From Streptomyces sp. GQFP (lineage in GTDB: Bacteria > Actinomycetota > Actinomycetes > Streptomycetales > Streptomycetaceae): DNA of 64,000 nt. The DNA is taken from positions 124,001-188,000 of the forward strand of contig NZ_CP089312.1 of the NCBI RefSeq assembly GCF_021545335.1, in the 5' to 3' direction. Below are positions 42,586 through 51,120 of the stretch, piece by piece (the stretch's first letter is position 1; every line of letters begins with the position of its first letter). A program made the translations under genes and the position numbers. The notes beneath the pieces are model-generated. The model made no database searches. It saw nothing but the letters and a program-made list of their open reading frames with translations, and was not told where the DNA came from.

Positions 42586-42607
42586 GGCTCACCGCCGACG
42601 GTGAGCC
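42586..42607 (+). terminator. Hairpin terminator behind the aldolase gene
   Basis: GGCTCACCG, loop CCGA, CGGTGAGCC: a perfect 9-bp stem, with further pairing possible outside it (CTTGCCC before, GGGCAAG after). No U-run, as usual for streptomycete terminators. Confidence 0.65.
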
Positions 42608-42723
42608 GGCGGGCGTCCGGGCAAGCCGGTTCGGCAGCGTACGAAGTCGCGGCGCCACCGTAGCCCGCGTACGGTGCTCGTGGCGGGCGCATGTGCTCCA
42701 TGGACCATGGAGAGGAGCGTGAC

Positions 42724-43086
42724 ATGGCGAGCGAGCCCAGCTTCTTCGAACTCGGCGTGGCCGACCCCGAGCGCGGGCGGGCCTTCTACGGAGCCCTCTT
42801 CGGCTGGTCATTCGAACCTGGCCCTTCCGGACACGGTTTCTCCATCGCCACCGGCGGACTGCCGGGCGGCATGCACGGCGGCGACGCCGATGCCTCCCCC
42901 TACCTGTTCTTCCGCGTCGACGACCTGGACGCCGCGGTCACCAGACTGCGGGAACTGGGCGGCACCGTCGAGGACATGGGCGAGGAAGGGGATGAGGAGT
43001 CGGTCGCCCGGTTCGGCCGGTTCAAGCTGTGCCGCGACGACCAGGGCTCCGCCTTCGGACTGCACCAGCCGCCCGAGGGCCAGTAG
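42724..43086 (+). CDS. VOC-family (glyoxalase/bleomycin-resistance fold) protein
   Basis: A 120-residue single-domain protein: PSFFELGVADPERGRAFYGA, LFGWSFEPG, PYLFFRVDDLDAAVTRLREL, FGRFKLCRDDQGSAFGLHQ. The betaalphabetabetabeta pattern and family turn (AFYGALFGW) are clear. Usual first metal histidine is Glu here (FFEL), so the enzymatic type is uncertain: it may be a sequestering or an isomerase-like protein. GGAGAGGAG precedes the ATG at 42724. It stands alone. Confidence 0.88.
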   Translation: MASEPSFFELGVADPERGRAFYGALFGWSFEPGPSGHGFSIATGGLPGGMHGGDADASPYLFFRVDDLDAAVTRLRELGGTVEDMGEEGDEESVARFGRFKLCRDDQGSAFGLHQPPEGQ

Positions 43087-43104
43087 CCCTGCCGCGCCGC
43101 GCTC

Positions 43105-43197
43105 CTCACCGAGGTGGGTCCACAGCGGTGTCAGGTGCGTGGCCTCGAAGTCGGCGTAGAACCTCTCCAACGCGGCACGTTCCTGCGTGATCGTCAC
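43105..43197 (-). pseudogene. Relic: N-terminus of a gentisate 1,2-dioxygenase-like gene
   Basis: About 31 codons from a GTG at 43197 read ERAALERFYADFEATHLTPLW, followed by THLGE, matching the opening of cupin-type gentisate 1,2-dioxygenases (their ALNLGPLW region). The similarity ends near 43105 where VOC-gene flanking sequence begins, so 90 percent of the enzyme is missing. It lies close to the surviving aromatic-catabolism genes, suggesting a larger cluster once existed here. Confidence 0.6.
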
Positions 43198-43222
43198 GGC
43201 AGACCTCACTTCCTCAGCCGCC

Positions 43223-43300
43223 GTCATCGAGTACGCGGGCACCCACGAGGCCCAGTTCACCCGCCCCGACGAACTCACCGCGGCACTTCTCAAGGCATAG
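43223..43300 (+). pseudogene. Short 3' gene fragment of unknown family
   Basis: An in-frame stretch of 25 codons (VIEYAGTHEAQFTRPDELTA, then ALLKA) ends at TAG 43298. Its composition is protein-like rather than shadow-like, and it has no start or upstream continuation. It faces away from the dioxygenase relic, 25 bases off. I cannot name the family. The remaining bases between 43087 and 43395 show nothing else. Confidence 0.35.
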
Positions 43301-43395
43301 GCGGAACACAGGGGACACGCGCTGCTGGAGCGGCCCGGATGCCGGAGGATACCGTCGACCGACGACAGACGCACCGACGACGGGACACCTGCGAA

Positions 43396-43677
43396 ATGAT
43401 CATCTTCGGCACCAAGGGGTACCTCTACCAGCTCGCGATACTGACGCTGGTGTGCGGGCAGTGCGGCAATCCCTCCGCACACACCCTCAGGAAACGCGTC
43501 ACGAAGTTCACCCTGTTCTTCGTGCCCCTGTTCCCTTTCTCCACGAAGTACCAGACGCAGTGCACCTTCTGCGGTGCCGAGCAGAAGGTGACCAAGGAGC
43601 AGGCGGAACAGCTGCAGGGCGGCGCCGTCGGTGGCCCGACGAACACGCCGCCCCAGCAGCAGTCCTACCGCCCCTGA
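43396..43677 (+). CDS. Small zinc-ribbon protein
   Basis: A 93-residue protein. MIIFGTKGYLYQLAILT is followed by a zinc-ribbon with CGQC (after LV) and CTFC about 30 residues later, and between them the hydrophobic FTLFFVPLFPFSTKY. C-terminal tail is Gln/Pro-rich. This matches small 'zinc-ribbon domain-containing' membrane-associated proteins of Streptomyces. Function unknown. The ATG is at 43396. Confidence 0.85.
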   Translation: MIIFGTKGYLYQLAILTLVCGQCGNPSAHTLRKRVTKFTLFFVPLFPFSTKYQTQCTFCGAEQKVTKEQAEQLQGGAVGGPTNTPPQQQSYRP

Positions 43678-43696
43678 GCGGAGGCGCCCACGGTCG

Positions 43697-45700
43697 TCAT
43701 CGCGACGCCTTCCTGACGCGGCGCAGCATCAGGAAGCCGGCGATCAGGAGAACCGCTCCGACCGCGGCCGGCCACAACTGGGCTCCCGTGTCGGCGAGAT
43801 CACCGGTGACCGCCTGCGGCGCGGGCTGCGCGACGGCATCGTCGCCGGTGCCCTCGTCGGCGGTCGCCGCACTGCCGACCTCGCCAGCACCACCGTCGTC
43901 CGTCGGCGACACCTCCGACTCGGCCCGCTGGGTGGCCGGCGGTGACGTGTAGGCCTTGGGCTCCGCTTCCGCCTCGGCGGGCTCCTTCGTCGGAGTGGGC
44001 GTGGGAGTGGCGCTCGCCTGGTCCGGGGCCTGTGTGCTCACGGTCGGGGACGGTGAAGGCTCCGCCGTCTCGTCCTCACCCGGGGTGTCCGTGGGGTCCG
44101 GGGCCGGCTCGTCGGTCTCCTCGGCCGGCGGGTCGGGCGTCGGTGACGGGCTGTTCTCCGGGTCCTCGCCGTTCGGGGCACCGGCCTCGCACTGCCGTCC
44201 GGCGTTGATGCAGTCGACCATCTCCCGCATCAGGTTCTCGTCGAAGACGTTGATGAAGTCGCCGTGGTCCGTGACCGGCTTGTGCAACTGCTCGGGGAAG
44301 GAGTCGACCGCGAACAACGGGGTCGTACGGCCGCCGTCCCGCAGGCTCGGCGCGTCGACGTCGTACACGATGCGCTGCACCAGCTGCGGGATGGCCTTGA
44401 ATCCGGTCGGGCAGTTTCCGGCCGCGTCGGCGAACGCCACGTGGGCGCGGTGGTTGGCGCTGTCGATGTTCGTGCCGTCCCAGCAGCTCTGGAACTTGAA
44501 GGTGCGCACCACGTCGCTGCCGCGCGGGCAGAGCGGGTACTTGTCCTTGAGCTGCCGGTCCTCGAAGCCGGTGCAGCTCCAGGAGGCGTTCGCGTTGGCG
44601 GTGCCGTTGACGAACGCCTTGGCGTCGCCGGTGATGATGCGCAGCAGCCGGGGCATGGCCACGACCTCGCCGCGCGGGCTGCCCACGAACGTCATCGTGA
44701 CCTGCTTGGGCGTGACGATCTCACCGGCGTTGCCCTCGATGCCGCCGCCGGGAGAGTTGGCGTCCTGCTCCTGCGTTCCGTTCTGCAGGCGCAGGACGGG
44801 CCAGAAGTAGGAGGACTTGTCGCCCTGGTCCTCACAGGTGGTCTGTGCGGCGGCCAGGTCCTCGTCGCTCGCGAACGCGTTGTTGGACTGGTTGCCGACG
44901 TAGTCGTGGAAGTGGTGTGCGCCGTTGGAGACACCGGGGGCCACGATGACGTTGTCCGAGTTGAACAGCCCGTTGGCGTTCACTCCGCAGCTGGTGGTGA
45001 AGGTGCCACGGGAGGCGTCGCTCTGCTCCTGCGCGCTCTGCGCGGTGGGCTGGACGGTGGTGATGTCCGCGAAGTCGTCGGCGACCGGACCGTTTCCGGC
45101 TTGACCGCCATTGCCGTCGCCCTCCTGCTGGCCGTCCTCGCCGTCCTGATCGCCGCTCTGGTCGTCGCCCTGTTCCTGGCCGTCCTGACCGTCCTGGCCT
45201 TCCCCGCCCTGCCATTCCCCCTCGGTCTGGTTGCCGGAGTCCCGGAGCGTGCAGGCGGCCAGGGCTTCTAGCCCCTCGGGGCGGTCTCCCACCCGGTCGA
45301 TGGCGATCGCGATCCGTTCGATGGTCGCGGTTCGCTTCTCCTTCAGCGGGTTCATGATCGCGGAGTCGGCGAAGCCGCTGTCCTGCTGCATGGCCTGCGT
45401 CGAGTTCTGCAGGCGCTGGTAGGCCTCGGCGGTCTGCTGGTCCAGGGCGGCGAGCTCCTTGTCGACCTCCGACCGCGCCTCGTCCGGTACGGCCGCCAAC
45501 TGGTCGCCGACATCGGGGCAGTCGATCGTGGCGGCTCCCGAATACAGCGTCTGCTGGGCCGAGTCACCGCCCGTGCCGCCTTCGGTGGCCGAGGCGTAGA
45601 CGTTCGCCGCCACCAGTCCACCTCCGCCCAGCATCAGCGCGACCGCCGCAAAGGTGGCGCGGCGTGGACCTGTTGGGCGTCTGCGTGTGTTGCGTCCCAC
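43697..45700 (-). CDS. Cell-wall-anchored DUF1996 protein with sortase signal
   Basis: A 667-residue secreted protein. Signal peptide at residues about 14-37 ([22 protein letters not shown]), an acidic Gln/Glu/Gly-rich stretch (about residues 185-215), and a DUF1996 domain (about 230-500: [55 protein letters not shown], all typical). A long Pro/Thr/Ser/Glu spacer follows, and at the end LADTG, a hydrophobic helix and [13 protein letters not shown] fits the LAxTG signal of class E sortases, so the protein is probably linked to peptidoglycan. GTG at 45700 with AGGAG upstream is chosen over an ATG at 45754. Confidence 0.92.
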   Translation of the reverse strand: MGRNTRRRPTGPRRATFAAVALMLGGGGLVAANVYASATEGGTGGDSAQQTLYSGAATIDCPDVGDQLAAVPDEARSEVDKELAALDQQTAEAYQRLQNSTQAMQQDSGFADSAIMNPLKEKRTATIERIAIAIDRVGDRPEGLEALAACTLRDSGNQTEGEWQGGEGQDGQDGQEQGDDQSGDQDGEDGQQEGDGNGGQAGNGPVADDFADITTVQPTAQSAQEQSDASRGTFTTSCGVNANGLFNSDNVIVAPGVSNGAHHFHDYVGNQSNNAFASDEDLAAAQTTCEDQGDKSSYFWPVLRLQNGTQEQDANSPGGGIEGNAGEIVTPKQVTMTFVGSPRGEVVAMPRLLRIITGDAKAFVNGTANANASWSCTGFEDRQLKDKYPLCPRGSDVVRTFKFQSCWDGTNIDSANHRAHVAFADAAGNCPTGFKAIPQLVQRIVYDVDAPSLRDGGRTTPLFAVDSFPEQLHKPVTDHGDFINVFDENLMREMVDCINAGRQCEAGAPNGEDPENSPSPTPDPPAEETDEPAPDPTDTPGEDETAEPSPSPTVSTQAPDQASATPTPTPTKEPAEAEAEPKAYTSPPATQRAESEVSPTDDGGAGEVGSAATADEGTGDDAVAQPAPQAVTGDLADTGAQLWPAAVGAVLLIAGFLMLRRVRKASR

Positions 45701-45887
45701 GGAGTACTCCTGCACTGCATGGCCGGATCGACATGGAAATGCCCCCAGTGCCATACGCAGCCGGCCCCCCGGGCGTTCAAGCGCCCCACAGATTCATAGA
45801 AACCTCTAAGAGAGCCTGGGTGAGCAGCGGTCCCCCAAGCCCCATAAGTCCGCCTTATGAGCCCATAACCCGGACCCCCGTACCAGC

Positions 45888-45906
45888 TTAGGCTTGCCTT
45901 AGTTTA
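45888..45906. promoter_or_regulatory. Candidate DmdR1/DtxR iron box
   Basis: The 19 bases from TTAGGCTTGCC to AGTTTA match 12 of 19 positions of the DtxR-family consensus TTAGGTTAGGCTAACCTAA, including TTAGG. It lies 48 bases before the ferredoxin-reductase ATG, in the divergent spacer with the DUF1996 gene, so iron could control either gene. Confidence 0.5.
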
Positions 45907-45953
45907 GGCTTCCTTCGAAGATCTCTTACTCATCGTTCGAAGGGAACCTGATC

Positions 45954-47318
45954 ATGCCTCGCCCTCTGCGGGTGGCCATTGTCGGAGCCGGCCCGGCCGG
46001 GATCTACGCCGCCGACGCGTTGCTCAAGTCCGCAGTGGCCGTGGAGCCCGGCGTGTCCATCGACCTCTTCGAGCGGATGCCCGCCCCCTTCGGTCTGATC
46101 CGGTACGGCGTCGCCCCCGACCACCCCCGCATCAAGGGCATCGTCACCGCCCTGCACCAGGTGCTCGACAAGCCGCAGATCCGCCTCTTCGGCAACGTCG
46201 ACTACCCGGGCGACATCAACCTCGACGATCTGCGTGCCTTCTACGACGCGGTGATCTTCTCGACCGGGGCCACGGCCGACCGGGCGCTCGACATACCGGG
46301 CGTCGAGCTGGACGGCTCGTACGGCGCCGCGGACTTCGTCTCCTGGTACGACGGCCACCCGGACGTGCCGCGCACGTGGCCGCTCGACGCGGAGAAGGTC
46401 GCGGTCCTCGGTGTCGGCAACGTCGCGCTCGACGTGGCGCGGGTGCTGGCGAAGACGGCGGACGAGCTGCTGCCGACCGAGATCCCGGCGAACGTGTACG
46501 AGGGGCTGAAGGCCAACAAGGCGCTGGAGGTCCACGTCTTCGGCCGCCGTGGCCCGGCGCAGGCGAAGTTCTCCCCGATGGAGCTGCGCGAGCTGGACCA
46601 CTCCCCCAACATCGAGGTCATCGTCGACCCCGAGGACATCGACTACGACGACGGCTCGATCGCGACCCGGCGTGGCAACAAGCAGGCCGACATGGTCGCC
46701 AAGACGCTGGAGAACTGGGCGATCCGCGACATCGGCGACCGCCCGCACAAATTGTTCCTGCACTTCTTCGAGTCGCCCACCGAGATCCTCGGCGAGGACG
46801 GCAAGGTCGTCGGCCTGCGCACCGAGCGCACCGCTCTCGACGGCACCGGCAACGTCAAGGGCACCGGCGAGTTCAAGGACTGGGACCTCGGCGCGGTCTA
46901 CCGCGCGGTGGGCTACCTCTCCGACAAGCTGCCCAAGCTGCCCTGGGACGTCGAGTCGGGCACCGTCCCCGACGAGGGCGGCCGGGTCATCGAGGAGACC
47001 GGCGAGCACCTCGCGTCGACATACGTCACCGGCTGGATCCGGCGCGGCCCCGTGGGGCTGATCGGGCACACGAAGGGCGACGCCAACGAGACCGTCGCCA
47101 ATCTGCTGGACGACCACGCGAACGGCCGTCTCCGCACGCCCGTCTCACCCGACCCGGAGGCCGTGGACGCGTTCCTCGGCGAGCGGAACGTCCGCTTCAC
47201 CACCTGGGAGGGCTGGTACAAGCTGGACGCCGCGGAGAAGGCCCTGGGCGAGCCCGATGGCCGCGAGCGCATCAAGATCGTCGAGCGCGAGGACATGCTC
47301 CGGGCCAGCGAGGCGTAA
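45954..47318 (+). CDS. FAD-dependent ferredoxin--NADP+ reductase (FprA/adrenodoxin-reductase type)
   Basis: A 454-residue flavoprotein. FAD-binding motif VAIVGAGPAGIYAADALL at the N-terminus; MPAPFGLIRYGVAPDHPRIK is the family signature; the NADP domain has VLGVGNVALDVARVL and FGRRGPAQAKFSP; the end has TGWIRRGPVGLIGHTKGDA, diagnostic of FprA/adrenodoxin reductase. It passes electrons from NADPH to ferredoxins serving P450s and other enzymes, or the reverse. An iron-box-like site upstream suggests iron-regulated expression. Closed by a hairpin at 47365. Confidence 0.95.
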   Translation: MPRPLRVAIVGAGPAGIYAADALLKSAVAVEPGVSIDLFERMPAPFGLIRYGVAPDHPRIKGIVTALHQVLDKPQIRLFGNVDYPGDINLDDLRAFYDAVIFSTGATADRALDIPGVELDGSYGAADFVSWYDGHPDVPRTWPLDAEKVAVLGVGNVALDVARVLAKTADELLPTEIPANVYEGLKANKALEVHVFGRRGPAQAKFSPMELRELDHSPNIEVIVDPEDIDYDDGSIATRRGNKQADMVAKTLENWAIRDIGDRPHKLFLHFFESPTEILGEDGKVVGLRTERTALDGTGNVKGTGEFKDWDLGAVYRAVGYLSDKLPKLPWDVESGTVPDEGGRVIEETGEHLASTYVTGWIRRGPVGLIGHTKGDANETVANLLDDHANGRLRTPVSPDPEAVDAFLGERNVRFTTWEGWYKLDAAEKALGEPDGRERIKIVEREDMLRASEA

Positions 47319-47364
47319 GCGGCACCCCGGGAACAACCAGGAAAGACCAGGAACCACAGGGCTC

Positions 47365-47386
47365 GGCTCGCGGGACACCGCGAGCC
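47365..47386. terminator. Bidirectional hairpin terminator
   Basis: GGCTCGCGG, loop GACA, CCGCGAGCC, followed by GGGCCTTTCCC, between the convergent reductase and YkvA-like genes. Perfect 9-bp stem with T-rich tract on the plus strand. Confidence 0.75.
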
Positions 47387-47402
47387 GGGCCTTTCCCGTT
47401 CC

Positions 47403-47726
47403 TCACCGCGTTTTGCCGGCGCGGCCGGTCGGGGCGGATTCCGGCGACGGGCCGGCGTCGAGTTCGCGCGCCTGTGCGCGCATGGAGCGCAGGGCCAGCA
47501 GGAGTACGCCGATGTCGTCCAGGTAGACAGGGTCGGGCACGAGGTCGGTCGGGAGAACCAGGTAGGCGACCGCGCCCCAGAAGATCCAGCGCGGGCCCGT
47601 CGGCAGGCCCGCGCGGCGCAGCTCCCGGCGAGTGCGGACCAGCCGTACCAGCACGGTGCCCGCCACGGCCAGCACGGCCGCCGCCAGGACCGCGACGACC
47701 AGGATCACTGTCGTGGTGGAATCCAT
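47403..47726 (-). CDS. YkvA/DUF1232-family small membrane protein
   Basis: A 107-residue protein with an N-terminal helix (TVILVVAVLAAAVLAVAG) and the DUF1232 core WIFWGAVAYLVLPTDLVPD followed by PVYLDDIGVLLLAL. The LPTDLVPD motif is diagnostic. Function unknown; family members sit near small-molecule resistance or stress genes. The ATG at 47726 (MDSTTTV) is chosen because a frame to 47789 adds only low-complexity residues. Confidence 0.9.
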   Translation of the reverse strand: MDSTTTVILVVAVLAAAVLAVAGTVLVRLVRTRRELRRAGLPTGPRWIFWGAVAYLVLPTDLVPDPVYLDDIGVLLLALRSMRAQARELDAGPSPESAPTGRAGKTR

Positions 47727-47966
47727 CGATCCTCCGCCATTCCGCGCTCGCCCCGCTCCGTCCTTCTCACCGTTCGACTTCCCCTTCACGGTGTCTCCAC
47801 ACCGCAGTCTCCGTCACTCCCGGGCACGGCACATTCGAGACAAGCCGCAGGAAGGGAATGGTACGGACCTTATTGCGCCGCAGAAGATTTCCGCAGGTTG
47901 CATCGGGTGGCAAAGCGATCACGAAGAACGCGAACGAGCCAGTACCCAAGAGTAATTCACAGAGAG

Positions 47967-47996
47967 TTGATTGTTCCGGAGCAGCGCTGTCATAAT
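47967..47996 (+). promoter_or_regulatory. Promoter of the DUF485-symporter operon within a 410-base spacer
   Basis: TTGATT (47967-47972) and CATAAT (47991-47996) are 18 bases apart and fit the housekeeping consensus. Transcripts would begin near 48003, leaving a leader of about 130 bases with a short hairpin CCCCC-TT-GGGGG near 48018. The rest of 47727-48136 has markedly lower GC than its neighbours (many A runs around 47900), no convincing gene, and no riboswitch class that I recognise. Confidence 0.6.
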
Positions 47997-48136
47997 CCGC
48001 TTCCCAACCCGCCACCCCCTTGGGGGGCTCTGTATCGGAATTCGCCCCCCGAAACGTCCGGATTCACGATTCCCCCACCATTTTCGCACGTGAGCGCGGG
48101 TCCGGACCGACATAAAGCAGCAAAGAAGGTGCGTTT

Positions 48137-48574
48137 ATGTCCAATTATTTCACACGGCCCGACGAGTCGCCCGCATACAGCCCGACGTACACCGAACCCA
48201 CACCCGGGCAGGCGATACACGGCCGTCCCGAATTCCAGTCGTTGCGGAACGACTACCGCCGCTTCGCTGCCGTATCGACGGCGCTCGCCGTCGGCGGATT
48301 CCTGCTCTATGTCCTTTTGTCGAGCTTCGCACCAGGATTCATGAATCAGCCACTCGTCGGACACCTGACGCTCGGGCTGGCCCTCGGAGTGGGGCAGTTC
48401 GTGGTGATGGGGGTGACCGCCTGGCTCTATGTACGGCGCATGCGCACCCACTTCGATCCGGTCGCCCGGGGGCTGCGCTCCCAGTTGGAGCAGCAGCGTC
48501 TGCCCGGACAGCGCCGTCCGGCCGAGCAGGCCGGTCCCCGCCCGCAGAGCAAGAGGGAGTTCCGTACGTGGTGA
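48137..48574 (+). CDS. DUF485-family membrane protein
   Basis: A 145-residue protein with a polar Pro/Tyr-rich N-terminal tail, the DUF485 core (FQSLRNDYRRFAAVSTALAV, two helices GGFLLYVLLSSFA and LTLGLALGVGQFVVMGVTAW, then YVRRMRTHFDPVA) and a basic tail. DUF485 proteins (YjcH type) are usual companions of acetate/cation symporters and are thought to assist them. RBS GAAGG precedes the ATG at 48137; the symporter gene overlaps its end by 7 bases. Confidence 0.92.
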   Translation: MSNYFTRPDESPAYSPTYTEPTPGQAIHGRPEFQSLRNDYRRFAAVSTALAVGGFLLYVLLSSFAPGFMNQPLVGHLTLGLALGVGQFVVMGVTAWLYVRRMRTHFDPVARGLRSQLEQQRLPGQRRPAEQAGPRPQSKREFRTW

Positions 48575-50178
48575 CGACGACCATCGCCGCCGGTGTTGTC
48601 GATCCGTTCAGCCGGCAGTTGACCTTCGTGCTGTTCCTGTCGGTGGTCGTGGTGACGTTGTTCGCCGCGCTGCTGACCGCCCCGCAGCGCGACGAGGTCG
48701 GCGAGTTCTATCTCGGCAACCGGGAGATGTCGCCGCTGCGCAACGGGCTTGCGATGTGCGGGGACTATCTCTCGGCGGCGACCCTGCTGGGCAGTACCGG
48801 GCTGGTCGCGCTCACCGGCTACGACGGGCTGCTGTATCTGTGCGGCACGACGGTCGCCTGGATGATGGTGCTCCTGGTGATCGCCGAACCGCTGCGCAAC
48901 TCGGGCAAGTTCACCCTCGGGGACACGCTGGCGCTGCGACTGCCGCAGGGCGGACGGTCGGTCCGGCTCGCGCTCTCGATCTGCACCCTGGCCATCTGCT
49001 GCCTCTATCTGGTGGCACAACTCGTGGGCAGTGTCGCCCTGTTGACCCAGTTCACCGGTGTCCCCGGCTCCACCACCCGCACCCTGTGCGTCGTCGTCAT
49101 CGGCACCGTCGTCATCGTGTACGCCTCGCTCGGCGGTATGCCCGGCGCGACGTTCATCCAGATCGTCAAGGCCGTGATGCTCGTCTCCGGCATCGCCGTC
49201 ACGGCCGTCATGGTGCTGCACCGCTTCGACTGGAACGTCAACGCGCTGCTGGAGGCCGCGACCGAGAACAGCGGCATCGGCCAGCGGTTCCTCGAACCCG
49301 GGCTGCGCTACGGCGGGAGCACCACCAGCAAACTCGACTTCCTCAGCCTCCAGTTGGCCATCGTGCTCGGCCTCGCCGCGCTCCCCCACGTGATGATGCG
49401 GCTGCTCGCCCCGCTCTCCACCAACGTCCTGCGCTCCTCGGTCGTGTGGGCCGCGGGTCTGGTCGGCTTCGTCTGTGTGGCGGCCGGCATTCTCGGTCTG
49501 GGCGCGACCGCCCTGGTGGGCCGCGACTCCATCGTCGACACCGACCCGAAGGGCGACGCGGCCGTTCTGCTGCTCGCGCAGTCCATCGGCGGTGGGGTGC
49601 TCACCGCGCTCCTGTCCTGCCTCGCCTTCGTCACGTTGCTCGCGGTCGCGGCCGGTCTCACTCTCGCCGCGGCCTCGTCCCTCGCGCACGACCTGTACGG
49701 CGAGGTCATCCGCAAGGGGCGCGCCACCCAGACCGAGGAACTGGGCGTGGCCCGGCTGGCCGCGGTCCTCATCGGCGTGCTGGGGATGGGGCTGGCCCTG
49801 CTGTCGTGGGAGACCAACGTCTCGACGCTCGCTTTCCTCGCCTTCGCGATCGCCGCGTCCGCTCTGCTGCCCACGCTCCTGTACAGCCTGTTCTGGCGGC
49901 GCTTCAACTCCCGGGGCGCGCTGCTCAGTCTGTGCGGTGGGCTGGTCTGCTCGGTGCTGCTCGTGGTGTTCTCACCGGTGGTCTCGTCGACCCCGTCCTC
50001 CATCTACCCGTCGTCGGACTTCGCCTGGTTCCCGCTGCAGAACCCCGGCATCGTCTCGATCCCGGCGGGCTTCTTCCTGGGCTGGCTGGGCACGGTTCTG
50101 GCACCCCGCCAGGAGACGTCCGCGTACGAGGAGTTCGAGGTCCGCGCACTCGTCGGCGCCGGAGCCGACACCGAATAG
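48568..50178 (+). CDS. Sodium:solute symporter, acetate permease (ActP) type
   Basis: A 536-residue SSS-family transporter with about 13 helices. It contains DEVGEFYLGNREMSPLRNGLAM (family opening), DYLSAATLLGSTGLVAL (Na+ site region), GGMPGATFIQIVKAVML and LAALPHVMMRLLAPLS. ActP-type symporters import acetate and short-chain carboxylates. The GTG at 48568 overlaps the DUF485 gene. A C-terminal EEFEVRALVGAGADTE tail ends the protein; a long inverted repeat terminates the operon. Confidence 0.93.
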   Translation: MVTTTIAAGVVDPFSRQLTFVLFLSVVVVTLFAALLTAPQRDEVGEFYLGNREMSPLRNGLAMCGDYLSAATLLGSTGLVALTGYDGLLYLCGTTVAWMMVLLVIAEPLRNSGKFTLGDTLALRLPQGGRSVRLALSICTLAICCLYLVAQLVGSVALLTQFTGVPGSTTRTLCVVVIGTVVIVYASLGGMPGATFIQIVKAVMLVSGIAVTAVMVLHRFDWNVNALLEAATENSGIGQRFLEPGLRYGGSTTSKLDFLSLQLAIVLGLAALPHVMMRLLAPLSTNVLRSSVVWAAGLVGFVCVAAGILGLGATALVGRDSIVDTDPKGDAAVLLLAQSIGGGVLTALLSCLAFVTLLAVAAGLTLAAASSLAHDLYGEVIRKGRATQTEELGVARLAAVLIGVLGMGLALLSWETNVSTLAFLAFAIAASALLPTLLYSLFWRRFNSRGALLSLCGGLVCSVLLVVFSPVVSSTPSSIYPSSDFAWFPLQNPGIVSIPAGFFLGWLGTVLAPRQETSAYEEFEVRALVGAGADTE

Positions 50179-50207
50179 CACGGACACGTGTGGTGGCAGG
50201 GGGAGAT

Positions 50208-50379
50208 TCTCGCCCCCGCCGCCCCTACCCGTTCCCATCCTCGGGGGCTCCGCCCCCGAACCCCCGCTCCTCAAACGCCGGAGGGGCTGGGTAGTCAGCC
50301 CGTCCGGCGTTTGAGGACAAAGGGGGGTCTGGGGGCGCAGCCCCCAGGGATGGGACGGGTAGGGGCGGCGGGGGCGAGA
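50208..50379. repeat. Large nested inverted repeat (streptomycete intergenic type), bidirectional terminator
   Basis: The outer arms (50208-50240 and 50348-50379) pair over 32 bases with one bulged T. An inner pair, CCTCAAACGCCGG (50269-50281) and CCGGCGTTTGAGG (50304-50316), makes a second stem, and GGGGGCTCCGCCCCC plus GGGGGCGCAGCCCCC form short hairpins on each side. The CTCAAACGCCGG core recurs in many Streptomyces intergenic regions. It separates convergent genes and is a probable two-way terminator. Confidence 0.8.
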
Positions 50380-50392
50380 AAACTCACCTACG

Positions 50393-51025
50393 TCAGTGCC
50401 CCGGCAGCGGGCCGCGGCCCCTGGTCCAGCCCAGCAGGACCAGGGAGCAGAGTGCGGCGAGGGCGCACCAGGTGGACACGAACTCCAGGCGCCACAGTGC
50501 CCAGCACACCGGCGCGCCCACGCCGGCCAGCATCCCGAACAGGACCAGACGGCGGTCGCCGGAGAGGAGCAGCGAGCCGACCGTCGCGAGCAGATAGCCC
50601 GCGACGAGCAGCCCGGAGTGGGACAGGTCAACGGCGTACCCGACGGTGTGGCCCCGGATGTCCGCCGTCACATGGTGGTCCGACAGGCTGTACGCGAGTC
50701 CCGTGCTCGTCACGATGCCCGCGCCCAGCGGCAGCAGAAGACGGGCCCTCGCCCTCCTGGGGGCCGCGCACAGGACGGCCACCGGTACCCAGAGGGCCAG
50801 CAACGGGAGGGCGATGACGGCCCAGGCCACGGTCGCCGGGCCGGTTCCGCCGTCCGCCCGCCAGACCAGGGACTCGACGATCTGGTGGGCGCCCAGGAGC
50901 AACGGCAGGGCGGCCAGCGGCAGATCACGGCTGCGGCCCGCCCGCGTCACCGTCGTCACGCAGGCCACGCCCACGGCGGCGATGCCCACACCCGCCACCA
51001 GGTCCGCCGTCGCACTCCAGCACAT
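50393..51025 (-). CDS. DUF6629-family membrane protein
   Basis: A 210-residue protein starting MCWSATADLVAGVGIAAVG, the hallmark of DUF6629, with seven predicted helices (for example LPLAALPLLLGAHQIVESLV, GPATVAWAVIALPLLALW, GLLVAGYLLATVGSLLL). The start at 51025 is placed at the conserved MCWS; the frame extends to 51076 without family support. Function unknown; possibly a heme- or metal-related or sensory membrane protein, as the seven-helix plan might suggest. Confidence 0.87.
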   Translation of the reverse strand: MCWSATADLVAGVGIAAVGVACVTTVTRAGRSRDLPLAALPLLLGAHQIVESLVWRADGGTGPATVAWAVIALPLLALWVPVAVLCAAPRRARARLLLPLGAGIVTSTGLAYSLSDHHVTADIRGHTVGYAVDLSHSGLLVAGYLLATVGSLLLSGDRRLVLFGMLAGVGAPVCWALWRLEFVSTWCALAALCSLVLLGWTRGRGPLPGH

Positions 51026-51120
51026 CGCGCCGCCACAGGGTCCGTCGTCGCACGCCTCGGCCTCACAGCGCATCACGCCCCGGCCCCGGCCGCATGCCGA
51101 GCACCGACGGGGCAGACGGG

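Noticed and set aside
42808..43482. A 224-residue minus-strand gene between the VOC and zinc-ribbon genes
   Set aside because: Only about 31 internal codons resemble a protein (gentisate dioxygenase start); the remainder overlaps real genes on the other strand.
47767..48015. Small minus-strand frame (82 codons) in the spacer before the DUF485 gene
   Set aside because: No ribosome binding site, no family resemblance, and the promoter of the opposite operon lies inside it.
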